In this document: in pieces, positions 55,137 through 64,000 of the stretch
Numbering within the stretch: position 1 is the first letter of the stretch
Layout: every line of letters starts with the position of its first letter
From: Incurvaria masculella
Lineage: Eukaryota > Arthropoda > Insecta > Lepidoptera > Incurvariidae
Length of the DNA stretch: 64,000 nucleotides
Assembly: GCA_946894095.1 (NCBI GenBank)
Contig: OX335657.1
Coordinates: 17,546,001-17,610,000, forward strand
Reading direction: 5' to 3'
Made by a program: the position numbers and the translations under genes
Notes under the pieces: generated by a model
Databases searched by the model: none
What the model saw: only the letters and a program-made list of their open reading frames with translations
Told to the model about the DNA's origin: nothing

Positions 55137-55598
55137 AGTGGCCGGGGACAAATAGCTATATTTTCGCATTAACACCATAGTCCGATAGTGGACTGTTTAA
55201 ATGAAGCGGGATTGTCACCTATAACAAATAAGAGTATAGGTCTGTGTATAGTGCATTTGTTGTAGCACCGGTAATTGCTCTACAATCCCTTCGTTTTACT
55301 ATAAGTAGTTTGTCGATATAAGAAACAAATGTGCAAGAAAACCTACAGGCATTGGCACTAAAAATGTTTATCCAGTGGCGGATTTACCAGCAGGCTGAAT
55401 AGGCTGGAGCTTAGGGTGGCAGATTTTAGGGTCTTTGGGGTCAACATTATTTTTCTTTTGTCCCCGAGCCGAAAGTACATAATACATCCCGGCTGCGACT
55501 TTTGTGGCCTGCTAGAGCCACGGCGCGTCTGTGCGTAAACTTTTAACTAAGCATATTATTATTTAAGAAATTCGTGTAATTTTTTTATTTTTATTTTT

Positions 55599-56005
55599 AT
55601 TTTTTTATGCGACCTGACATGGATGGCTAATACCACACAACTACCGTTATGATATTAGCCTAATACACCACATTCCCGAAGGAATTAGGTGCCATGCCAG
55701 GACCTTCCATTTATGAGCACGGCTACATGGAACTGGATGGAAAACACGGACAATTTTTCACTGCCTCTTCGACCATCTTTTCATCCAATGCGATGGTACC
55801 AACCCGGGCGGGCTTAAACTTTACCACCTAGTAGGGGAAGGGGACCTACAGTTATACATGGATTCCGAACCATGGAGCAGCTCGCATTCGTGACGAAATT
55901 CACTTATCGAACTCTGAAAGAGAAAGAAAGTGGTGCAAGTTGGTATTGAACCCGGGCCTCTGGTACGCTAGGCCAGTCCCCGCGCCACCAGGCTACGAGC
56001 CGCTC
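55599..56005 (-). mobile_element. tRNA-headed SINE, full length
   Basis: Best preserved of the tRNA-headed copies. In reverse the head reads GGCTCGTAGCCTGGTGGCG with GGGTTCAATACC as box B, then the common body and poly-A at 55580-55606. Confidence 0.86.
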
Positions 56006-56242
56006 ATATTTCACCGCCTCAATATTTATTTCTACGGAATGGTTGGGTTGTAAAAATCATCTAGGAACTAACAAAACGATCTCCTATTTACAATCAAATT
56101 AAGTACAGGAAAGAGGTGACGATAGTGCACAAATCATAATCTTACAAGTTCATTGACGATTTAATTGTAAATTATATCAGTAGCGGTGGCAAAATTTTAA
56201 CAGCCAACCGGCGGAAAATGTGTAAATCCGCCGCTGCGTTTA

Positions 56243-56480
56243 TCCCTTTGAGGATTGTTCTTTGTTCTTTGCCTTAATCTGTTCTACCAAGGAATTGTTT
56301 GGCAGTAGCATTTAGATCTAAGTACGTATTTCATAATTGTGGACGGAAAAATATGTTATGTAAACCCGTGAAGTTTCTTTGCGGGTTCTTCTTTACTGGG
56401 TTGATCGAATCCGCGGATCTTTGTGACGGAACTTGGTGTAGTTTGACTACCAAAATGTTTGAATAAATGAAATGAAAAAA
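56243..56480 (+). repeat. Retroelement tail ending (GAAAT)n, copy 2
   Basis: Same sequence as 50530-50765, ending AATAAATGAAATG. Confidence 0.65.
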
Positions 56481-56490
56481 AATGAAATGA

Positions 56491-58025
56491 TCAAACTCAA
56501 ACTCAAACTCAAACTCAAAATCTTTATTGGTTCATACAACATAACTGACTGTATTACATATTTATTTAATGAAAACTTGTCAACAATGTGGATAGTTCGT
56601 CGTGTTGTATGCCAAATGGCGCTAGCTCAGCTTGCCTTGCTAGTCTAACTATACAGGCTGCTGTTTTTCAGCTAGGACCTATGTGTGAAGTGGTGTGAAG
56701 TGGTGTGAGGGTGTGTGAGGGTGTGAGAGGGTGTGTGAGGGTGTGTGTGTGCTGTAATATAATGCTTATAATAAATGCTATAAAATGTTTATTTTTGTTT
56801 GGCGATAATATATATACATTAGTAATTTGTTAGGTAACACAATACAATAAAATTAATTCTATTAAACATGCTTTGTAGGCTGATCCACTCAGATTTTACT
56901 ATTCCTTCTTTGCTGCTCTAGTAACAGTTTCTTACACGCAGTTCTAAACGCTGTAATACCTTCTTTTGCCCTTATAGGCGGTGGAATGTCATTCCAGCAT
57001 TTAGATGCCGCATATTTGAAACTGCCTCTGAACAACGCAGAGAAGTGTCGTGGAATCTGGAGTGGAAAGCATTGAGCCCTTGTGTCATGTTTGTGTGTTT
57101 CTTTAGTCCATTTTAACTTATTGTATAGGTATTCTGGTGATCTGTTGTGTATAATTTTAAAAATCATGCATTGTAAATTTAGTAGGCGGCGTGCTTTCAT
57201 TTTGATAATACCTTGATCGTTGTATATGGGAGTGACATGAGCACGTCTATTTACTTTATAACAGTACCGGATGCACGCGTTTTGCATTCGTTGAATAGCG
57301 CATTCTGTACGATTTAAAAGGCTGGGCCCATATACTATATCGCAGTACTTTAGTTGAGAAAGAACTAATGATTCTACCAACAGTCGTCTTGCTTGTTCTG
57401 AAATGTAGTCTCTAATATCGTATAATACTTTAAGTCTAAAAAAACAGTTCCTAATTTTCATTTTAACGTGTTCTTCAAAACGTAGGGTCCCATCGAATAT
57501 GATACCCAAGTTACGAGCCTTAGGAACAATTTCTATTGGAATATGATTTATTAATATTTTCGGTTGAAGTTCCAATATCCGGTCTATCTGGGTTTTCGTA
57601 CCCGCAATAATTACCTGCGACTTATCTGGGTTCAGCAGCAGACCGTGATCTTTAACTGTGCACAAGAGTCTAGCTAGATCTTTGTTAATTCGGTCGACAG
57701 CAGACGTTGTCTCCGCTGGTGGGAATGACGCTATAAGTTGCGTGTCGTCCGCGAACATGTGCCCAGCACAGTGCTGCAGGGTTTGCAGCATGTCTGCGGT
57801 ATAAAGACTATATAGAATAGGTGACAGGCATGAACCTTGCGGTACACCGCGTTCTAAGCTTCTTGTTTTTGATCTGCCGGCTACTCCATTTTTATCAGGA
57901 CATACTGTTATCTGCGATCGACCCCTGAGAAAGCTCGTAAACCATTCCATACTTTCTGGCGATGCACCATAGTGGTATAATTTTGCTACAAATCCAACTA
58001 CAAAGCCAACATTTTGACAAAACAT
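56491..58025 (-). mobile_element. 5'-truncated non-LTR retrotransposon with reverse transcriptase
   Basis: The minus frame 58025-56889 encodes 378 residues and a TAA. It holds the reverse-transcriptase core from the thumb side of motif 4: ERGVPQGSCLSPILYSLY (residues ~58-75) and HMFADDTQLIAS with the catalytic Asp pair (~88-99), then LLLNPDKSQ and NLGIIFD. The end, FSALFRGSFKYAASKCWNDI, is of the CR1/jockey type without RNase H. The amino-terminal finger motifs and endonuclease are missing. The 3' tail is (TTTGAG)n at 56491-56520. The frame is unbroken, so the insertion is young. A GT-rich minisatellite lies at 56685-56752 in its 3' region. Confidence 0.88.
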
Positions 58026-59041
58026 CGAACAAATAATGATCTTAAATTTTCCTTTGTCCTAAAAATGCATAATCTAGTTATCCTAAATAGATTGTACAAG
58101 ACAATGTAAAAACTTGATCATATGTTTATGTAGAGGCGAACTTGACTCACCAACGCGAGCCGCGTGGGCATGTATGCAAATAAGCAATCGCTATCGAGTG
58201 CATCATCGCGTTGCATTATAAAGAGAGACAAGTGTTGCTGCGAGCGTACAATGGTATCATTAATTCTGTATGGGGACTTTGAACCTGCAGCTCCAGGAGA
58301 CGCGTCCACACCTGAACATGTTGGGTGCGAGGTCATCGCAGACTAGGGGGTATTCAGGGCCCCCTGGTCTACGATGACCTCGAAAGGGAAATATTCCCTT
58401 TCTGGGAAATATATTATTATTCAAAAAACGGAACGAAACTCTCGTTGAGTTTTTTTGAACGCACTCGAACTCCCTCTTACCCAGGCGGAATGTGGCGGCT
58501 GTAGACTGGAGGGGCTGAACCGGCATTGGAGTGAGAAAATATGTGAGGGAAATCGATCAAGCCTGCACCAATCAGAAGTGGATGCCAAATATTCTACCCA
58601 GTAAGAGCGTAGAAGGTATGACATAAACGTTTCCGCTTGGTTCAGAATTGATCGAATTCCATCGCATATGTTCTCACTTCTTACGTCGGTTATTTTCTAG
58701 CTGTATGTGGCCGTGCGAGGTTCTGTCATCGTACCTTATTCCTTCTGGAGTATGGTTGATGGATTCACCATGACAATAAGTGTGATCACAGTCATTCTCG
58801 TCAAGTAAACGTAAGCTGCGACGAGAAGCGCGCATGTGAACGTGCCACCAGAGCGGGAGGTAGGTGGCGGCACCGGCTAGACAATGGGGGTGGTTACCCT
58901 ACGGATGTGCGTGGACTTAATTCGTCGCGGTTTGCATGCGACGCGGCGTCGTCGCCGAGGGAGCAGCCCCGGTGCAGGGTCGGATCACCGATCCGACGGC
59001 TGAATAGGCTTTCGAGAGACGCTGTGTGGAATCATTAAATA
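58026..59041. other. Unassigned stretch
   Basis: 58356-58490 shares TGGGAAATATATTATTATT and CTCTTACCCAGG with the inverted-repeat element at 45609. No gene recognised. Confidence 0.35.
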
Positions 59042-59405
59042 TGTGTTCACGGCAGGACTTGACCTTTCTTCTCTTGTGTCCAAGGCAAGGCTTGATCTTT
59101 CTTCTCTTGTGTACGGCAGGACTTGGCCTTTCTTCTCTTGTGTCCACGGCTGTACTTGAGCTTTCTTCTCTTGTGTCCACGGCAAGACTTGATCTTTCTT
59201 CTCTTGTGTACTAGTGTACGGCAGGACTTGACCTTTCTACTCTTGTGTCCACGGCAGTACTTGAGCTGTCTTCTCTTGTGTCCACGGCAAGACTTGATCT
59301 TTCTTCTCTTGTGTACGGCAGGACTTGACCTTTCTTCTCTTGTGTCTCCGGCAGGACTTGAGCTTTCTTCTATTTTGTCCACGGCAGGACTTGACCTTCT
59401 TTACA
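59042..59405. repeat. Eleven-copy 31-33-bp minisatellite
   Basis: Unit GGCAGGACTTGACC then TTTCTTCTCTTGTGTCCAC, eleven copies from 59051. The bases after ACTTG take three states (ACC, AGC, ATC) that cycle A-B-C over part of the array, a ~96-bp higher-order period. An 8-base TAGTGTAC insertion marks one unit at ~59210. All six frames are nearly open, so apparent proteins here are not evidence of coding. Confidence 0.9.
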
Positions 59406-61089
59406 GTCGCCAACACCGTGCGAAGGGCAGCTGACAAGCAAGGGTGATAACACCGAATAATCGCCATTTTATTTTCCTAGTAACATTTATATCTTACGCT
59501 GAAAATCGAGAGTGACCCGTGCAATGCAGATAAGAGAAAACGAAGAAGTATCATGGCGACTTCGCCGTATGAACAAATCGGGCATAAAATCGTGGGTCGT
59601 GTGCCACACGGTCCAAAAATCTCCGCTGCACGCGAATGGGCTCCTAAAATGATTTCGTCAAGTCAGTTCTCAGTGTTCTCAACAATAAGAACCCTTTTAA
59701 CACGTCTCGGCGAGCATGTTTTCTATGGTATGTTTTAGGAAATTGCTGCGATCGTGTTTGTGATATTTGTATGTTGTAGATTATTGTGTGATTGTAATAT
59801 ATTATTCGCCAGCTGTGATCCTATTGTTGCAAAGAAAGTGTTGAAGTGCTCGAATATTTGTCGTGATTCAGTTAGTATTGTATTGTTGACAATTCGTTTT
59901 GAGGGAGCATAGTTAGAAGTATTTTTATTGCATGTAAGATTGTTGATTAGATTCCACGTTTTCTTCGGTTTTCTTTAAGATTTTTTTGGAATGCTGCATT
60001 GTAGTATATTTCCTTTGCTTTCCTTATAGTTATAGTAACTTTGTTTCTTTGTTTAGTAATGTCTCTAGGATTTTTATTCAGTCTTCGCTTAGTTGGTTTC
60101 TTTTCGTTATGTCTCGTGGTATTTCTGTTTGTTCACCAGTCTTCTTGAGGGCGGTTGATAATTTTGGTTTCAGTTATTTGGCATTCTATTTGGCAAATTG
60201 GTTACAGCGGGTCTCTTAGGTGCGCTAGATGGCTCGTCTCCTTCCTTTGATCAAGTTGTGAAGCATTATTTCAAGAGATTTTGTCGCTACGCTCAGCTTT
60301 TTTGAGTTATGTAGTTAACCTACAAGTGACAAGTTTCCTCTTCCAAACGAGGAAATCCTTTCTTGTCAAGCCATTATAACGACATGCCAGAAAAGGGATC
60401 AGGATTGGGAGTAAACGAAATGTTAGTATCAAACTACCTGACCTCGCGAATACAAGCGCCTTAAGGATAATGAAATGCGATACGGCTTCAATGTTCAGCC
60501 TTGATTTGATAAGGCCCATCGAGTGGCCATACGGAAGCAACTTCGCCCCGAGGCCAACGAACTTGATGACGGTGTGAATGATAAAAAAAATGGCAACACC
60601 GACCAATCAACAGGTGGAGGCGACGCAGCTTCGCTTGTGTCGAACGGGCAATGACCTCTGATTTCCGATACGAATGGAATCCAATCTGCAGAATATCGGC
60701 CCTCTTACGGTCAACGGCACCTCAAATTTGTCAACAGAAATCTATTTATATGAAAATAAATAAAATCACTAACGTAACGGGGAATTTGACAGGCAATTTA
60801 GTGGCACGCCGGTCAGTAGCGTGTTTTGATTAAAATTCTTCGGAGATACGAGCATTTGAGAGAATAGGAAGGTCCAAAGAAGAGAAAAGAAAGGAGCATG
60901 GCACTACCGGGGTCGCTCAATCGTATTGGAAGCCCCATACGATTAAAACACGTAAACATCGCCCGTCACGCGCGTTTGTGCTCCCGAAATAAGTAAGTCA
61001 GTGGTTCCCACCAACATAAGCCCTCCGATACGTCGGTGACTATATTTGCGTATGTACATGCCGTACGCTCGGCCGTACGTTTAAGTTAG
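59406..61089. other. Unassigned stretch
   Basis: Modest GC. No gene, RNA or repeat shared with the rest of the window is recognised with confidence. Confidence 0.3.
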
Positions 61090-61328
61090 TTAAGGACCGA
61101 TTTTTCAATCATCAAATAGTACTTATCGGACTGATAGTACAAATTTACGTTTATCAAAAGACGGATAGTAATTACGGGAGAATTATATCTTCTGTCACAA
61201 CTATCTGCCTGTAATTTTACTAATAATAATATGGCCTTACTGTAACGCATAGATAAGCAGTGGCGTTAATAGATCCGTCGAACATTTATCTGACTGTTTA
61301 TCAGACCATTTAATAATCAGCCCTTAGT
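61090..61328. mobile_element. Small inverted-repeat element, copy 3
   Basis: GACCGATTTTTCAATCATC start and CATTTAATAATCAGCCCTTA end, with TCAAAAGACGGATAGT and ATCTGACTGTTTATCAGACC inside; inverse copy of 26319-26536. Confidence 0.65.
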
Positions 61329-61471
61329 ATTTTAGAAAATTGGCGGCAGTGGGTCTCAAATTAAATGGCAAACCTCTTTCCTGTTTTGATCTGAGGATTA
61401 ACCCATCGGGTTCTTTCCCACTTCCGCATCAGGTTAAACTTAACTAAGTGGTAATTTTACTATATCGGATG

Positions 61472-61857
61472 TTTTTTTTTTATGTGACTGGACATGGATG
61501 GCTAATACCACAAGTTCTGTCATGGTATTAGCCCAACACACCACATGGGAACTAGGTGCCATGCCAGGACCTTCCTTATATTGCACGGCTACATTGAACT
61601 GGATCGAAAACACGGACAATTTTCATTGCCGCTTCGACCATCGTTCATCCAATGCGATGGGACCAACCCGGGCGGGATAAACCCTCCCACCTAGTAAGTG
61701 AGGAAGGGGACCTACAGCTTAACGTGGAATCCGAACCACGGCCAGCCTCTCTCAACGGTCGAATGGTCACCCATCCAAGACCAGACCGGAGCCAGCGTTG
61801 CTTAACTTCGGAGAGCGATCGCCGAAGTGTCGCGCCACTGGGCCACCGAAGCTGACA
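61472..61857 (-). mobile_element. 5S rRNA-headed SINE, full length
   Basis: Reverse of 52902-53288 with few differences: poly-T at 61472-61481, body, GGTCACCCATCCAAGACC, GTTGCTTAACTTCGGAG and GCTGACA at the head end. Confidence 0.88.
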
Positions 61858-64000
61858 TAATGCATAATTTAATTTTTTGTTTTTGTTTTTCTGTAAACTT
61901 ATTATAGTTTTTCATTACGCATAAAGCCCCCTTTACACGACTAAATTAATCTGATACGTGCTATCTGAGACTTGAGTGACCATCATAACTTTATAATATT
62001 ATCTACGTGTTTTTGTTTATGTCTACAATGTGAACAATGTTTCATATCCGAAAACCGAAATTACGGAATTGTATTTGAATGCGATGTTCTCCGAGTATAC
62101 TTGAACAATCTGAAGTTTGTATGTCCGATGATACATGTATGGTCGATCGGAAATATTGGAACGTCTTGAAATGCGAAGCCATTTTTCAAAATGTTCAAAA
62201 ACAACAAAAACAAAATCTAAAGCCTACTTTCTTAACGTAAGTAGGTTCCAAGTGAGAAAAATGCATGAAAAAAATAGGATTTTATTTTAAGGTGCGCGGT
62301 GAACATCTATTAAGTTTTAAGTATGCAAAGACAGCTCAAAGAGCGACTTTTTACATATAGTCAGTTAAATTGATGCTACAATTGCGCTAAAACACCCTGT
62401 TTCTACTCATGTGACCTCGCTGATAACTCAGGTTTTTCTGGTTTGGTATCTTCAGAGATGCAGGTTATCGGAAATGATGACGAAGAGGATACAAAGATAT
62501 CGCGACAGTTTTTAACCTACACACTTCGTAGCCCCGACCATCCAAACTATTCTTGTCATAGGAAATTGGAAAAACAATATCATTCGCTATGCGCGAGATA
62601 TTTGATACACGTCGTCTCAGACGATTCTTGATCGCGTATTCAAATGATATCACCTTGAGAAAAAGCAAAAGAAATAACTGGAGAGTAACATGGTTTCCTT
62701 TCTCTTTCGGAGTTGGATAAGTGGATTTCGTCACGAATGCGGGCTCCAGAGTTCGGAATCCATGAAAAAGTTCATTTTTTGACCGAGCGAAGCGCTAAGT
62801 TCGAGAGGTGAATTGTGGGCCTGTTCGATAATTGAATATTATATATATTTTTGTAGCGCAAATTTTTGAAACTTTTACTTCTTCAAAAACGTCTAATATT
62901 CAAAAAGACAAAGATCTACAGCTCAGGGAGTCACTAGCATTATTTATAACCATACAAGTAAAACTACAGAAAGTTTCGAAGACATTTTCATTAAATGTAA
63001 TGAAATATTAGCTGACACGGCTGTCGCTGCACTATCATCTTCACGTGCTATCGAAACACATCTTCCTTAAAGTAACCTACAAAATGTACCTGTTGATGGT
63101 TCAATGTCGCTGCCACTCCAAATGCAGCGCTCGTTTCACGGCCAAACCACAGACACGTCGCTGGCTCCCAGCCACACGCGCTTTGGGCTCTGGTTTTCGG
63201 ATGTCAGCTAAACTGGAACTTTGCAAAACGGTGATGGAGAATCTGATCTAAGAGAGAAAGCCTTATGTAGGTCGCATAGTATTGACTACGTCGACAGCCA
63301 TATTTAAGCCAAAAAGCCGGAGAGCCTCGCTCTTGTTCAAACAACCGGTCTTTTGGCCATGAAACTTTTCGATGGGCAGCTCTGGTCTATAAAATCAGTA
63401 TGTCCTATTCATTTTATTGTAAATTTCCTGGGAACTCTGTAAAATCCTTGTAATCATCGCAAGTCAAATCTTGTAAAAGCGCTTGACTGATATTCTAATA
63501 ATCTGACCAAAGCTTACCAAACCAAATTCGAATCAGCATATTTTGAAGTTAATTAAAAACTTGTACCTAGTACAGCTGTAGTGACAAGTTTATTTTGGGG
63601 ACCATGATACTTTATTTAACTGATTTCCTTCGGAAAGGCTATATTGGAGTCGGAGCCGGCTCTTGAACATGACTTTGTGACCCCCTTTTATTTATGTTCA
63701 GTAATGGCGTAAATATTGATTATTTGAATTTTCAAAAGTTTACTTCTAACATTTCGAGGAAGCTGTGAGACCTAGTTCGTCTATATCCCTAAAATCCATG
63801 TTTCTTTAGAGATCATTTCTGTACTTTCCAGAAGCCTTGTTTTTTCATTTTATTCGTTATTTATACCTCTTTCTTCCTATGACGAAGCACTGGTGTACTA
63901 ATGATATAGTCTAATAAAATCTTCTGGTACGCCTAACGTGTTGATCCCGTTATTTTCTGGTTTAAATTAAGATTTCTAGAAGATCACGTTTCTTTAAACT
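61858..64000. other. Unassigned, with one SINE scrap
   Basis: 62694-62768 matches the junction of the tRNA-headed SINE (CTTTCTCTTTCGGAGTT, TTCGTCACGAATGCG, TTCGGAATCCATG). Nothing else is recognised to the end of the window. Confidence 0.35.

Noticed and set aside
55920..56005. Possible tRNA gene on the minus strand
   Set aside because: The box A and B likeness is real, but the segment is joined to a repeated SINE body and does not fold into a full acceptor stem.

Overview
The window looks like AT-rich nuclear DNA of an insect, most probably a moth or butterfly. One intron-rich gene is visible, and most of the rest is short dispersed repeats: tRNA- and 5S-headed SINEs, small inverted-repeat elements, 5'-truncated non-LTR retrotransposons, and a ~290-bp repeat with a (GTCC)n core. 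There are no bacterial operons and no CRISPR array. The taxon is inferred from gene architecture and repeat style; nothing was searched.

The gene fills about 10.0-23.6 kb on the + strand. Ten consecutive exons (9998-23559) join in perfect phase into 550 residues that end at a TGA. They encode the second GAF domain and the whole catalytic domain of a class I cyclic-nucleotide phosphodiesterase of the PDE5/PDE11 group, most likely the insect Pde11 orthologue. The amino-terminal part (GAF-A and the start of GAF-B) lies left of the window. The metal-binding His/Asp residues and the nucleotide-selecting glutamine are all present.

The striking feature is what has happened to this gene's exon borders. 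(1) The first visible exon is preceded by a 7-kb tandem array (3095-10093) of 45 copies of a 155-bp unit. Each unit holds the 3' splice site and the first ~97 bp of that exon, and only the last copy has the rest of the exon and a donor. (2) The 5' splice site of the 255-bp catalytic exon is repeated five times at ~60-bp spacing inside the following intron. (3) The end of the third visible exon with its donor (57 bp) has a second, diverged copy 4.4 kb upstream. (4) The last codons plus stop of the final exon seed a ~71-bp minisatellite that runs 1.1-1.3 kb downstream. These four events, each centred on a splice or stop junction, are the best candidate here for something undescribed. The large array looks like a satellite born from an exon, with higher-order 10-unit and 7-unit periods and a homogenised end next to the functional copy.

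To the left (1-3 kb) are repeat tails, a long foldback element and one GTCC-core repeat. To the right (24-64 kb) I see no convincing host gene. That part holds SINEs that share one body but carry different heads, several nested insertions, a palindromic element with telomere-like CCTAA repeats in its loop, four retrotransposon fragments including a 378-codon reverse-transcriptase piece, a 32-bp minisatellite at 59.0-59.4 kb and a short GC-rich island at 52.6-52.85 kb.
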